From Wenxinia saemankumensis (lineage in GTDB: Bacteria; Pseudomonadota; Alphaproteobacteria; Rhodobacterales; Rhodobacteraceae): 64,000 nucleotides of DNA. The translations under genes and the position numbers were made by a program. Location: positions 186,001 through 250,000 of the forward strand of contig NZ_FQYO01000003.1 of NCBI RefSeq assembly GCF_900141735.1, given 5' to 3'. The notes below the pieces were generated by a model that was not told the origin of the DNA, searched no databases, and worked only from the letters and a program-made list of their open reading frames with translations. Of the stretch, positions 24,583 through 33,414 are shown piece by piece (position 1 is the first letter of the stretch; each line of letters opens with the position of its first letter).

Positions 24583-25014
24583 ATGGCGGAGAATTCGACG
24601 CGGCCGACCGGCGTTCCGGTCGAGGAGTACATCGCGGGGGTCGAGCCCGAGGGCCGGCGCGTCGATGCCATCCGGCTGGACGCGATCTTCCGGCAGGTGA
24701 CCGGGTGGGCGCCGGCGATGTGGGGGCCGTCGATGATCGGCTACGGCGCCTACGATTACCGCTACGAGAGCGGTCGTTCGGGCACGTTCCTCGCCACCGG
24801 CTTCGCCCCGCGCCGGGCAAACATGGTCGTCTACATCCTGCCGGGCTACGCGGAGTTCGGCACGATCCTGTCCCGGGTCGGCCCGCACAGGACGGGGAAG
24901 TCCTGCCTCTATCTCGGGCGGCTCGATCGCGTGGACACGGACGTGCTGGCCGAGCTGATCGCGGCCGGGCTCGCCGATCTCGGCCGGCGCTGGCCCGTCC
25001 GGGCGGCGCCCTAG
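24583..25014 (+). CDS. DUF1801 domain protein
   Basis: The 143-residue protein has the DUF1801 pattern: 'TGVPVEEYIAGVEPEGRRVDAI' at the N-terminus, 'GWAPAMWGPSMIGYGAYDYRYESG' in the middle and 'LYLGRLDRVDTDVLAELI' at the end. The family is related in fold to the CyaY/frataxin-like group and its role is not known. Its TAG stop shares CTAG with the convergent PfkB kinase gene. It starts only about 20 bases after the wrbA terminator. Confidence 0.85.
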   Translation: MAENSTRPTGVPVEEYIAGVEPEGRRVDAIRLDAIFRQVTGWAPAMWGPSMIGYGAYDYRYESGRSGTFLATGFAPRRANMVVYILPGYAEFGTILSRVGPHRTGKSCLYLGRLDRVDTDVLAELIAAGLADLGRRWPVRAAP

Positions 25015-25961
25015 AGCTCCGTCACCACGCATTCCGGCAGGAGGCGGTCGAAATCCTCCTTCGCGCAGAGCTGCGTGCCCGGGCTCATCACCGCCGCGCT
25101 CGCCGCGCAGGCGCCGTAGCTCATCGCCTCGTCCAGGGACTTGCCCTGCGCCAGCGCCATGGTGAAGGCCCCCATGTAGCTGTCGCCCGCCCCGACCTTG
25201 CTCACCACGTCGACCTTGGCCGCCGCGACATGGATGAGCCGCCCCTCGACCGCGAGCACGGATCCGTCCGCGTCGCGGGCCACGATGACCACCTCGGCCG
25301 CGCCGCGCCCGACGAGGGTATGGGCGAAGAGCGCGCTGTCCTTGCGGCTGGCGAGCGGGCGGCGCGCCAGCTCCTCGGCCTCGTGCCCGTCCATCCGCAG
25401 CACGAAGGGGGGCTTCTCCTGTCCCGCGGCGAGATGGGCGAGGGTGGGGCCGGACGTGTCGAGCACGATCTTCACGTCGGTATCGGCGAAATCCTGGCAG
25501 ATCCTGGCGTAGAGGTCCGGCGCCGCGCCGGAGGGGCCGGACCCGGACAGGACGAGGAAGCCGCCATCCGTCGGAGCCGCCTCGCGGATGGCGCGGCGGA
25601 CATTGTCGATGTCGCCGCGGGACCAGTCGGGCCCGGGCAGCATGAAGCGGAACTGGTCGTGCGAGGACAGGTCCGTCACGGCGAGCGATTGCCGCGTCTC
25701 GCCCGGGGCGTCGTGGACGACGGGGGTCAGCCCGAAATCGTGCAGCAGCTTCAGCAGCGCCTGGCCGGTATCGCCGCCGATCGAGACGAAGGCCCGGCTC
25801 TCGCCGCCGAGCAGCCGGATCGCGCGGCTGACATTCAGCCCGCCGCCGCCGGGATCCATCTCGGGCGGGCCGCAGCGCAGCTTCACGTTGGCCTGCATGT
25901 GGGCGACCGAGGTCGCGAGGTCGAGCGCGGGGTTCAGGGTCACCGTGAGGATGTCGCGCAT
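25011..25961 (-). CDS. PfkB-family 1-phosphofructokinase/6-phosphofructokinase-like kinase
   Basis: The 316-residue protein has the PfkB N-terminal 'LTVTLNPALDLATSV' and glycine motif 'PGGGGLNVSRAIRLLGG' and the C-terminal GAGDSYMGAF signature with the catalytic Asp. This subgroup phosphorylates fructose 1-phosphate, fructose 6-phosphate or tagatose 6-phosphate; the N-terminal TLNPALD start is shared by all three. No sugar transporter is adjacent, so a housekeeping phosphofructokinase is plausible. It converges with the DUF1801 gene. Confidence 0.88.
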   Translation of the reverse strand: MRDILTVTLNPALDLATSVAHMQANVKLRCGPPEMDPGGGGLNVSRAIRLLGGESRAFVSIGGDTGQALLKLLHDFGLTPVVHDAPGETRQSLAVTDLSSHDQFRFMLPGPDWSRGDIDNVRRAIREAAPTDGGFLVLSGSGPSGAAPDLYARICQDFADTDVKIVLDTSGPTLAHLAAGQEKPPFVLRMDGHEAEELARRPLASRKDSALFAHTLVGRGAAEVVIVARDADGSVLAVEGRLIHVAAAKVDVVSKVGAGDSYMGAFTMALAQGKSLDEAMSYGACAASAAVMSPGTQLCAKEDFDRLLPECVVTEL

Positions 25962-26151
25962 GGGGCGGGCCTTTGCCGTCAGGACGTCGGGGGGAGACTT
26001 ACCGCTGGGGGCCCGTGGCGCAAGGGGCGGAAGGGGCGACCGGCCGGGACGGGCGATCCGGCGGAGCGGGCTGGCGCCCGCATTTCCCTTGTCGGAGCGT
26101 GCGGCGCGGCGAGCCCCTTGTCCCGGCGCGGCGCCCGTGGCGGCCGGGGAC

Positions 26152-26182
26152 GGTATTTGCGACCCTGCGAAGGGGAGGGCGG
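26152..26182. repeat. Intergenic copy of the GTATTTGCG...CCCTGCGAAGG repeat
   Basis: The sequence GGTATTTGCGACCCTGCGAAG downstream of the barrel gene is, in inverted orientation, almost identical to two copies at 43.24-43.27 kb and 43.38-43.41 kb. It resembles the GGAGTATTTG-type intergenic motif often found in Rhodobacteraceae; a variant of that, GGAGTATTTGAGGCAAGATAAG, lies at 32226-32247 after mutY. Confidence 0.5.
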
Positions 26183-26187
26183 GGCGC

Positions 26188-26838
26188 CTAGAAGTTGAAG
26201 CTGACGCCCACGTTGAGGGCGTTCGTGACGATGTCGGTCTCGAGCGTGCCGCCGCTGTCGAGATCGGCCTCGTTCATCGAATAGGTGCCCTTGTACTCGC
26301 CGAAGACGCTCCAGTCCTCGGAGATGGGCACCTCGACCCCGGCGATCAGGGCCGCGGCGGGCCCGGTCACCTGGTAGCCGAACGTGTCGCTCGCCCCTTC
26401 GCGCAGCTCGACATGCGGAACGGCGACGCCGACGCCGCCGCCGACATAGGGCGTCACCCGGCCGAACGCCTCGGGCCAGCGGTAATAGGCGTTGACCGTG
26501 ACGATGTTCAGCCCGTCGGAGAATTCCAGATGGTCGTAGCCGGTCTCGGACAGGGTCTCGTCGTCGGCATAGACCTTGGTGTGGTTCATATCGAGGCCGA
26601 AGCCCAGATTCGGCGACCGCCACCAGGTCGCGCGCACGCCATAATAGGGCGGGGTGTCGAGCGAGCGCCCCTCCCACCCGGCGGTGAAGTCGGCATCGGG
26701 CAGGACGGAATCGCCCCTGACCGTCACGCCCGAATGGGGCGAGGATTGCAGCCCGCCGTAGAAGGACAGCTGCACCTCCGCGGCGGCGGCGACGGGCAGC
26801 AGCCCGAAGGCGGCGACGATGGCGGCAAGGCGGATCAC
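26188..26838 (-). CDS. Outer membrane beta-barrel, lipid A oxidase-like
   Basis: The 216-residue protein has a signal peptide (cleavage after AAAA near residue 20) and then eight candidate beta strands ending in aromatic SFNF, typical of an outer membrane barrel. The blocks 'SFYGGLQSSPHSGV', 'FTAGWEGRSLDTPPYYGVRATWW' and 'PYVGGGVGVAVPHVE' resemble proteins annotated as lipid A oxidase (LpxQ-type, which oxidises the proximal glucosamine of lipid A to aminogluconate). The GTG at 26838 gives the best signal peptide. A good promoter lies just upstream. Enzymatic function is by similarity only. Confidence 0.7.
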   Translation of the reverse strand: MIRLAAIVAAFGLLPVAAAAEVQLSFYGGLQSSPHSGVTVRGDSVLPDADFTAGWEGRSLDTPPYYGVRATWWRSPNLGFGLDMNHTKVYADDETLSETGYDHLEFSDGLNIVTVNAYYRWPEAFGRVTPYVGGGVGVAVPHVELREGASDTFGYQVTGPAAALIAGVEVPISEDWSVFGEYKGTYSMNEADLDSGGTLETDIVTNALNVGVSFNF

Positions 26839-26872
26839 GGGGGGGCTCGATCGCTCGGGTCTGTCGTTGACC

Positions 26873-26900
26873 AGTATATGCCCTGCGCGCGTCGAGACAA
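26873..26900 (-). promoter_or_regulatory. Sigma-70-type promoter for the barrel protein gene
   Basis: On the minus strand TTGTCT (26900-26895) and TATACT (26878-26873) are separated by 16 bases in an otherwise GC-rich spacer; transcription would start about 28 bases before the GTG of the barrel gene. Confidence 0.6.
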
Positions 26901-27181
26901 GGTGAAGGGGCGGCGGCCCGGTGCGCTTTTTCCCCGCCCGGCCGGGCGGGGAGGGAGGGCCGGGGCGGGGCGAGCGGTGCCGCGGCGGGGGCGCGCCGCG
27001 CGGGCCGGGATTATGACGAATGGTCGCGGCCCCGGGGGGCTTTGACCGCTGGACGCACCCGCCCCGCGGCGCTAAACGGGGGCCGACCGCCCGGGGACCG
27101 TCGTCCGCGGGCAAGGGGACATGGCCGCGAGGGCCGCCTCCGGGGGAGCCGGCAGGCCCGCGCCAGAAGGAGAGGCGTTTC
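26901..27181. other. Upstream region of petABC
   Basis: This spacer between the barrel promoter and petA is GC-rich, with a CCCCGCCCGGCCGGGCGGGG palindrome near 26931-26950 and a TTGACC hexamer at 27042. A coding frame is not supported. The petABC promoter must lie here, but I cannot place a convincing -10 at proper distance from the TTGACC. Confidence 0.4.
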
Positions 27182-27772
27182 ATGGCACACGCAGACGAGC
27201 ACGAGCCCGGGACCGGCACCCGCCGCGATTTCATCTACTACGCGACCGCCGGCGCGGGCGCGGTGATCGCCGGCGCCGCGATCTGGCCGCTGGTCAACCA
27301 GATGAACCCCTCGGCCGACGTGCAGGCCCTCTCCTCGATCCGGGTCGACCTGTCCGGTGTCGCCGAGGGCACGCAGCTCACCGTCCTGTTCCAAGGCAAG
27401 CCCGTCTTCATCCGCAACCGCACCGCGGGCGAGATCGAGGCCGCGAACGGCGTCGACGTCGCCTCCCTTCCCGATCCGCTGTCGCAGAACGAGAACATCG
27501 ACGTCTCGGCCCCGGCCACCGATGCCAACCGCGCGCTGCCCCCCTTCGGCGCCGAGGGCGACGTGGACAGCCCCTGGCTGGTGATGTGGGGCGTCTGCAC
27601 GCATCTGGGCTGCGTGCCGCTGGGCGAGCAGGGCGATTTCGGCGGCTGGTTCTGCCCCTGCCACGGCTCGCATTACGACACGGCCGGACGCATCCGGCGC
27701 GGGCCCGCGCCGCTGAACCTGCCCATCCCCCTCGTCGAGTTCGTCGACGAGACCACGATCCAGCTCGGCTGA
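27182..27772 (+). CDS. petA: Ubiquinol-cytochrome c reductase Rieske iron-sulfur subunit
   Basis: The 196-residue protein has a twin-arginine-type start ([10 protein letters not shown]), one membrane anchor at about residues 21-40, and the Rieske cluster ligands Cys139 and His141 (CTHLGC) and Cys158 and His161 (CPCHGSHYD); Cys144 and Cys160 form the disulfide. It transfers electrons from quinol to cytochrome c1. It is the first gene of petABC, ten bases before petB, preceded by AGGAGAGGCG. Confidence 0.97.
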   Translation: MAHADEHEPGTGTRRDFIYYATAGAGAVIAGAAIWPLVNQMNPSADVQALSSIRVDLSGVAEGTQLTVLFQGKPVFIRNRTAGEIEAANGVDVASLPDPLSQNENIDVSAPATDANRALPPFGAEGDVDSPWLVMWGVCTHLGCVPLGEQGDFGGWFCPCHGSHYDTAGRIRRGPAPLNLPIPLVEFVDETTIQLG

Positions 27773-27782
27773 GGAGGCGCAC

Positions 27783-29126
27783 ATGTCCGGCATTCCGCAC
27801 GATCACTACGAGCCGAGGACCAGCGGCGAGAAGTGGCTGAACCGCCGCCTCCCCGTGGTGGGGCTGCTCTACGACACGCTGATGATCCCCACGCCCAAGA
27901 ACCTGAACTGGATGTGGATCTGGGGCATCGTCCTCGTCTTCGCCCTGGTGCTGCAGATCGCGACCGGCATCGTGCTGGTCATGCACTACACGCCGCATGT
28001 CGACATGGCCTTCGCCAGCGTCGAGCACATCATGCGCAACGTGAACGGCGGCTTCATGCTGCGCTACCTGCATGCCAACGGCGCGTCGCTGTTCTTCTTC
28101 GCCGTCTACCTGCACATCTTCCGCGGCCTCTACTACGGCTCGTACAAGGCCCCGCGCGAGGTGACCTGGATCATCGGCATGCTGATCTACCTGCTGATGA
28201 TGGCGACCGGCTTCATGGGCTACGTGCTGCCCTGGGGGCAGATGTCGTTCCACGGCACCGCGGTGATCACCGGCCTCTTCGGCGCGATCCCCTTCGTCGG
28301 CGACAGCATCCAGACCTGGCTGCTGGGCGCGGGCGCGGTCGGCCAGCCGGCGCTGAACCGGTTCTTCTCGCTGCACTACCTGCTGCCCTTCGTGATCACC
28401 GGCCTCGTCGTCGTGCACGTCTGGGCCTTCCACTCCACGGGCAACAACAACCCGACCGGCGTCGAGGTGCGCCGCACGTCCAAGGCCGAGGCCGAGAAGG
28501 ACACGCTGCCCTTCTGGCCCTACTTCGTCATCAAGGACCTGTTCGCGCTGGCCGTGATCCTGATCGTCTTCTTCGGGATCGTCGCCTACATGCCGAACTT
28601 CCTCGGCCACCCCGACAACTACGTCGAGGCGAACCCGCTCGCGACGCCGTCGCACATCGTGCCGGAATGGTACTTCCTGCCCTTCTACGCGATCCTGCGG
28701 GCCTTCACCGCCGACGTCTGGGTCGTGATGTTCGCGAACTGGGTGACCTTCGGCATCGTCGACGCCAAGTTCTTCGGCGTGCTGGCGATGTTCGGGGCCA
28801 TCGCGGTGATGGCGCTGGCGCCCTGGCTCGACACGTCGAGCGTGCGTTCGGGCCGCTACCGGCCGATGTTCAAGTGGTGGTTCGCGCTGCTGGTCGTCGA
28901 CTTCGTCGTCCTGATGTGGGTCGGCGCGATGCCGGCCGAGGGGATCTACCCCTACATCGCCCTGATCGGCGCGACCTACTGGTTCGCCTATTTCCTCGTG
29001 ATCCTGCCGCTGCTCGGCGTGTTCGAGAGGCCGCTGACCCCGCCCTCGACCATCGAGGAGGATTTCGCGGCCCATTACAGCGCGCATACGGGCGGGACCA
29101 AGACCGTCGTGAACCCGGCGGAATGA
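27783..29126 (+). CDS. petB: Ubiquinol-cytochrome c reductase cytochrome b subunit
   Basis: The 447-residue protein has eight membrane helices with the bis-His ligands of the two hemes in helices two and four, as in the block '[25 protein letters not shown]' and '[24 protein letters not shown]'. The PEWY quinol-oxidation loop is present in '[16 protein letters not shown]'. It is the core of the bc1 complex in the cytoplasmic membrane. It starts ten bases after petA, and petC follows 23 bases later. Confidence 0.98.
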   Translation: MSGIPHDHYEPRTSGEKWLNRRLPVVGLLYDTLMIPTPKNLNWMWIWGIVLVFALVLQIATGIVLVMHYTPHVDMAFASVEHIMRNVNGGFMLRYLHANGASLFFFAVYLHIFRGLYYGSYKAPREVTWIIGMLIYLLMMATGFMGYVLPWGQMSFHGTAVITGLFGAIPFVGDSIQTWLLGAGAVGQPALNRFFSLHYLLPFVITGLVVVHVWAFHSTGNNNPTGVEVRRTSKAEAEKDTLPFWPYFVIKDLFALAVILIVFFGIVAYMPNFLGHPDNYVEANPLATPSHIVPEWYFLPFYAILRAFTADVWVVMFANWVTFGIVDAKFFGVLAMFGAIAVMALAPWLDTSSVRSGRYRPMFKWWFALLVVDFVVLMWVGAMPAEGIYPYIALIGATYWFAYFLVILPLLGVFERPLTPPSTIEEDFAAHYSAHTGGTKTVVNPAE

Positions 29127-29149
29127 GAAGAGAGCGAAGGACCGAAACG

Positions 29150-30022
29150 ATGCTGAAGAAACTCGCTCTCTCCGCCCTTCTCGGGCTGTCGGCCCTCGGG
29201 ACCGGAACGGCGGCGCTCGCCGCCGGAGAGGCCCATGTCGAGGATTTCGACTTCCCCTTCGAGGGGCCGTTCGGATCCTACGATCCGCTGCAGCTGCAGC
29301 GCGGGCTGAAGATCTACACCGAGGTGTGCGCCGCCTGCCACGGGCTGCAGTACCTGTCCTACCGCAACCTCAGCGAGGAGGGCGGCCCGATGCTGCCCGA
29401 GGACCAGATGCGGGCCTATGCCGCGCAGTACGAGGTCTTCGACGAGACGCTGGCCGACGGGCAGGGCGATTACCGGCCCGCGACGCCCGCGGACCGGTTC
29501 GGCCGCTCGGCCGTGGCGAACGCGCCGGATCTGAGCCTGATGGCGAAGGCGCGGGCCGGCTTCCACGGGCCCTACGGGCTGGGCATCAACCAGATCCTCT
29601 ACGGGATGGGCGGGCCGGAATACATCGCCTCGCTGATGGTCGGCTACGAGGAAGCGCCGGAATGCGCGATCGGCAACGAGCCGGCCGGCTTCTACTACAA
29701 CACCGCCTTCGCGAACGGGTCGGTGCCGGACAGCTGCCGGGACGAGCACGGGCACGTGACGATCGAGGGGTCGTGGATCGCCATGCCCCCGCCGCTGCTG
29801 GGCGAGGACGTGGTCTTCGACGACGGGCACGAGAACGACCTGCACCACGAGGCCGCGGACGTGGCCGCCTTCCTGATGTGGACGGCCGAGCCGCATCTCA
29901 ATGCCCGCAAGGCGGCCGGCATGCAGGGGATGATCTTCCTCGTGATCCTCGCCGCGCTGCTCTACCTCACGAACAAGCGCCTCTGGGCGCCGCACAAGAC
30001 CAGGGTCGAGCGGGATCACTGA
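29150..30022 (+). CDS. petC: Ubiquinol-cytochrome c reductase cytochrome c1 subunit
   Basis: The 290-residue protein has a signal peptide (cleaved after AALA), the heme c motif CAACH (60-64), the axial Met in 'WIAMPPPL', and a single C-terminal membrane anchor at about 258-275. It accepts electrons from the Rieske protein and passes them to cytochrome c. An insertion with two Cys ('APECAIG'...'PDSCRD') may form the disulfide known from Rhodobacter cytochrome c1. It closes the petABC operon. Confidence 0.97.
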   Translation: MLKKLALSALLGLSALGTGTAALAAGEAHVEDFDFPFEGPFGSYDPLQLQRGLKIYTEVCAACHGLQYLSYRNLSEEGGPMLPEDQMRAYAAQYEVFDETLADGQGDYRPATPADRFGRSAVANAPDLSLMAKARAGFHGPYGLGINQILYGMGGPEYIASLMVGYEEAPECAIGNEPAGFYYNTAFANGSVPDSCRDEHGHVTIEGSWIAMPPPLLGEDVVFDDGHENDLHHEAADVAAFLMWTAEPHLNARKAAGMQGMIFLVILAALLYLTNKRLWAPHKTRVERDH

Positions 30023-30060
30023 TCCCTCGGGCCGCCCGGCATCGCCGGGGGACATCGCGA

Positions 30061-30095
30061 GGGCCCGTCCCCGAAGGGGGCGGGCCCTTTTCCGT
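30061..30095 (+). terminator. Rho-independent terminator after petC
   Basis: GGGCCCGTCCCC and GGGGGCGGGCCC form a long stem with a GAA loop, followed by TTTTCCG, 38 bases after the petC stop. Confidence 0.85.
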
Positions 30096-30119
30096 TCGGG
30101 GGAACGGGCAGGGGCCCCG

Positions 30120-30626
30120 TCAGCCGGCCCGCCTGTCGCGGGCGCCGCTCGGCCCGGCGCCGGGCGACAGGGGCCATTCGGTGTGGTCCGCCTCGGTGAA
30201 GATCCAGACCATGCGGTCCAGAAACCAGAGCTTGCCCAGCATGGCCACGGACAGGCCCGTGAGCGTCAGGACCGGGTCGAGGAGGAGGATCCCCGCCAGC
30301 AGCAGGGCGGTGCCCGCAAGGACCACGATCGTCAGGACACGCAGGACGGGCGCGTGATGCGCCGGGATCGGGTCGTCGCGGCGCGACAGCCAGATCCGCT
30401 CGCCGAGGACCCCCTTCGACATCCAGGCGTCGATGCCGGCGGGGGCCGGGAACAGGCGCGGGTTCAGCCAGGCCCAGGCCAGCACCGCCCCCGCCGGGAT
30501 CGACGCCCCCCATCCCAGCCAGAGGCGGCTCCACCCGGCAAGCGCGAGCAGGGGGAGGATCGACAGCCGCGACCAGCCGCTCCATGGATTGGCATGCCGG
30601 GCCCATGTCGCGTCGGACATGGTCAT
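30120..30626 (-). CDS. DUF6653-like small membrane protein
   Basis: The 168-residue product begins with 'ATWARHANPWSGWSRL', then a double hydrophobic segment (about residues 20-55) and another near 95-140, and ends with 'VWIFTEADHTEWPLSPG'. The RHANPWSxWSR start is characteristic of a membrane protein family of unknown function (DUF6653, assigned from memory). ATGs at 30626 and 30620 are both possible, neither with a strong ribosome-binding site. It converges on petC. Confidence 0.7.
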   Translation of the reverse strand: MTMSDATWARHANPWSGWSRLSILPLLALAGWSRLWLGWGASIPAGAVLAWAWLNPRLFPAPAGIDAWMSKGVLGERIWLSRRDDPIPAHHAPVLRVLTIVVLAGTALLLAGILLLDPVLTLTGLSVAMLGKLWFLDRMVWIFTEADHTEWPLSPGAGPSGARDRRAG

Positions 30627-30708
30627 CACCCGCGCGCCGAAGTCGAAGAGTCCCAGGACCGATCCTCCCTCGTCTTCGCCGGGGACCGGTCCCCGGCTTC
30701 TGCCAGGC

Positions 30709-30909
30709 CTAGCGGCGGCGGATCCGGGCGTCCCGCCAGAGGCCGAGGATCGTGGCCAGCACCGCGAACCCGGCCCCGGCCCAGATCGCCGGGCCCCAAT
30801 TGGTCGATTCGCCCGCATCCGGCCCGAAGAAATGCGCGAAGACCATGCCGAAGAATCCGGCGGCGAAGCCGATCGCGGCATAGCGGAGGGGACGATAGAC
30901 CAGGTGCAT
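30709..30909 (-). CDS. Small membrane protein (66 aa), unknown
   Basis: This 66-residue protein has two hydrophobic helices ('YAAIGFAAGFFGMVFAHFFG' and 'WGPAIWAGAGFAVLATILG') joined by a short polar loop and ends in basic RDARIRRR, so both termini are probably cytoplasmic. It lies between the DUF6653-like gene and the AlkB-type gene, all on the minus strand. No function is recognised. Confidence 0.6.
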   Translation of the reverse strand: MHLVYRPLRYAAIGFAAGFFGMVFAHFFGPDAGESTNWGPAIWAGAGFAVLATILGLWRDARIRRR

Positions 30910-30975
30910 GAGCGTAGAGAGCGCCCGGCCGCGCGGCGCGTCAAGCGCCTCGTGCGGTGCCGCGCACCCGGTCCT

Positions 30976-32142
30976 TCAGGCGCCCCGGGCCGCCCCGCCC
31001 GACGGCGGCAGCGTGCCCCGGTTGTAGGGCCGCCAGTCGGCGATGTCGGGATAGTAGCGCGCGCGCCAGTCGCGGACGCGCGTATTCATCACTCGCCGCC
31101 AGAGCGGCGGGACCAGCGCCGCCAGCGTCATCACCGGGTAGCCGTAGGGCAGCTGCGGCGCCTCCTCGTCGGCGTAGGTCTGGAGCAGGGGGAAGCGGCG
31201 GTCGGGCTTGTAATGGTGGTCGGAATGGCGCTGCAGGTTGATCAGCAGCCAGTTCGACGCCTTGTGGTCGGCGTTCCAGCTGTGCCGGGGCAGGACATGC
31301 TCGTATCGCCCGCCGCCGAGATGGCGCCGCGTCAGCCCGTAATGCTCGACGTAGTTCACCAGCTCCAGCTGGAACACCGCCCAGAAGGCCTGCGTCAGGA
31401 ACAGGAACAGCCCCCAGGGCCCGCCGAGGACCAGCGCGAGCAGGACGAACCCGCCCTGCAGCGCCCAGTAGCGCCAGAACGGGTTGCTGCGATGCCACCA
31501 GGGGCGGGACCGGCGCGCCTGCATCGCCGCCTCGGCGCGGAAGGCCGAGACCGGGCTCTGCCGCAGGACCCGCAGGAAGAACCGGTAGAATCCCTCGCCG
31601 TAACGGGCCGTCACCGGGTCGCGTGGCGTGCCGACATGGCGGTGATGGACCAGCAGGTGCTCGGACCGGAAATGGGAATAGAGCACCATGGCCAGCAGGA
31701 TGTCGGCTAGCCACCGCTCCCACCGCGGTTTCTGGTGCATGAGCTCGTGGCTGTAGTTGATGCCGATCGTCCCCGACAGGATTCCCAGCGCGGCGAAGAG
31801 CGCCCATTGCCCCACCGGATCGAGATGGTCCGACCGGGTGACCCAGGCGAGGATCCCGAACAGGGTCACGACCTGCGCCGGCAGCCACAGATAGGTGACG
31901 AGCCGGTACCAGCGCAGCTCGGCCTCCGCCGTCCCGGGGTCGGCATTGCGCTCTTCGGCGCCGAGCAGCGCGTCGAGCAGGATGAAGAGCCACCAGGTCG
32001 CGATCGGCAGTAGCGCGATCGTCCAGCCCCCCCGCCCGGCGACGAACCAGGCCAGCGGGATCAGCCCCAGCGACAGCCAGAAGGGCAGCGCCGCGCGCAG
32101 GCGCGCGCGGCCGGCGAAGGGGGTCGGGGCCTGGGCGGTCAT
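30976..32142 (-). CDS. AlkB-type alkane 1-monooxygenase / membrane fatty acid hydroxylase
   Basis: The 388-residue integral membrane di-iron protein has the histidine boxes HELMHQ, HLLVHHRHVGTP and LQRHSDHHYKP, plus the AlkB-specific NYVEHYGL block. These enzymes insert oxygen at the terminal carbon of alkanes or related chains using rubredoxin-fed electrons. No rubredoxin gene is adjacent. The LQRHSDHHxxPxRRFPLLQ pattern argues for alkane hydroxylase rather than acyl desaturase. The ATG at 32142 precedes the first membrane segment; the frame upstream is spacer. Confidence 0.88.
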   Translation of the reverse strand: MTAQAPTPFAGRARLRAALPFWLSLGLIPLAWFVAGRGGWTIALLPIATWWLFILLDALLGAEERNADPGTAEAELRWYRLVTYLWLPAQVVTLFGILAWVTRSDHLDPVGQWALFAALGILSGTIGINYSHELMHQKPRWERWLADILLAMVLYSHFRSEHLLVHHRHVGTPRDPVTARYGEGFYRFFLRVLRQSPVSAFRAEAAMQARRSRPWWHRSNPFWRYWALQGGFVLLALVLGGPWGLFLFLTQAFWAVFQLELVNYVEHYGLTRRHLGGGRYEHVLPRHSWNADHKASNWLLINLQRHSDHHYKPDRRFPLLQTYADEEAPQLPYGYPVMTLAALVPPLWRRVMNTRVRDWRARYYPDIADWRPYNRGTLPPSGGAARGA

Positions 32143-32257
32143 GGGGGCAGGATACGCCGTCCCCGCGGGACGTGGCAATCGGGGCGACCCGTCCCGGATC
32201 CGCGCCTGTGGCGGGCCGGTCGCCGGAGTATTTGAGGCAAGATAAGGGGGGGCGGGG

Positions 32258-33358
32258 TCACCCGGCCGGGCGGCCCCCCAGCGCGGGCAGCGCGCGGGCA
32301 TGGGCCTTGCGCATGAGGGTGGGGAGCGCGGCGGGATCGAAGGCCGCCGCCGCGACGAATTCGCCCCGCGCCGGAGCGCATCCCTCTGGCAGGTCCGCCG
32401 CGCGGATGTCGAGGACCAGATGGAAATGGGTGAAGGTATGGCGCACCTCGCCCGCCGCGTGCCACGCGGCCGGGGCGGGGGGCGCGCCGTCCGAGGACTC
32501 GCCGCCCGGCGATGCGCCGCCCGGGGGGGCTTCGGTCCAGTCGGTGCCGGGCCAGCCGAGCGTGCCGCCGAGCAGGCCCGTCTCCGGGCGCCGCTCCAGC
32601 AGCCAGGCGCCGTCGGCCCGGCGTCCGATCCAGGCGATGCCGTGCCGGAGGGGCTTGGCCTTCCTCGGCGCCTTGCGCGGCAGCTCGGCCTGCGTGCCGG
32701 CCGCCCGCGCGGCGCAGGCTCCGCGCCAGGGGCAGATCCCGCAGGCAGGATTGCGGGGCGTGCAGATCGTCGCGCCGAGATCCATCACCGCCTGCGCGTG
32801 ATCGCCCGGCCGGCGGGCCGGGGTCAGCTCGGCCGCGCGGGCATTCAGCTCGGCCTTCGCCGCCGGCAGCGGCGTGCGGATGTCGTGCAGGCGCGCCATC
32901 ACCCGCTCGACATTGCCGTCGACCACCGTCTCGGCCCGGTCGAAGGCGATCGCGGCGATCGCGGCGGCGGTATAGGGCCCGATGCCCGGCAGGGCGATCA
33001 GCCCCGCGCGCGTGTCGGGAAAGGCGCCGCCCGACGCCGTCACGGCGCGGGCGCATCTCAGCAGGTTGCGGGCGCGGGCGTAGTAGCCGAGGCCCGCCCA
33101 TTCGGCCATCACCTCGCCGTCCTCGGCCGCGGCGAGGTCGGCGATCGTGGGCCAGCGCGCGGTGAAGCGGTGGAAGTAGTCCTTCACCGCCGCGACGGTG
33201 GTCTGCTGCAGCATCACCTCGGACAGCCAGATCCGGTAGGGGTCGGGCCGCGCCCCGGACCCGGGGGGCACGCGCCAGGGCAGGGCGCGGGCATGTCGGT
33301 CGTACCAGGCGAGAAGCTCCGCCTGCAGCGCCGCCACCTCGCGCGCGTCCCTCCCCAT
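32258..33358 (-). CDS. mutY: A/G-specific adenine glycosylase MutY
   Basis: The 366-residue protein has the catalytic Glu in SEVMLQQT, the helix-hairpin-helix LPGIGPYTAAAI with the catalytic Asp in VVDGNVER, the 4Fe-4S ligands in CTPRNPACGICPWRGAC and a C-terminal NUDIX-like domain that reads 8-oxoG. It removes adenine mispaired with 8-oxoguanine. The ATG at 33358 follows GAGAGACGG and is preferred to one nine codons earlier. It is divergent from the DciA-like gene. Confidence 0.95.
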   Translation of the reverse strand: MGRDAREVAALQAELLAWYDRHARALPWRVPPGSGARPDPYRIWLSEVMLQQTTVAAVKDYFHRFTARWPTIADLAAAEDGEVMAEWAGLGYYARARNLLRCARAVTASGGAFPDTRAGLIALPGIGPYTAAAIAAIAFDRAETVVDGNVERVMARLHDIRTPLPAAKAELNARAAELTPARRPGDHAQAVMDLGATICTPRNPACGICPWRGACAARAAGTQAELPRKAPRKAKPLRHGIAWIGRRADGAWLLERRPETGLLGGTLGWPGTDWTEAPPGGASPGGESSDGAPPAPAAWHAAGEVRHTFTHFHLVLDIRAADLPEGCAPARGEFVAAAAFDPAALPTLMRKAHARALPALGGRPAG

Positions 33359-33414
33359 CTTTCCGTCTCTCCCCCGCTCCCGCATCGGCGCGGAAGGGTG
33401 TAGTCTGCCCCCTC

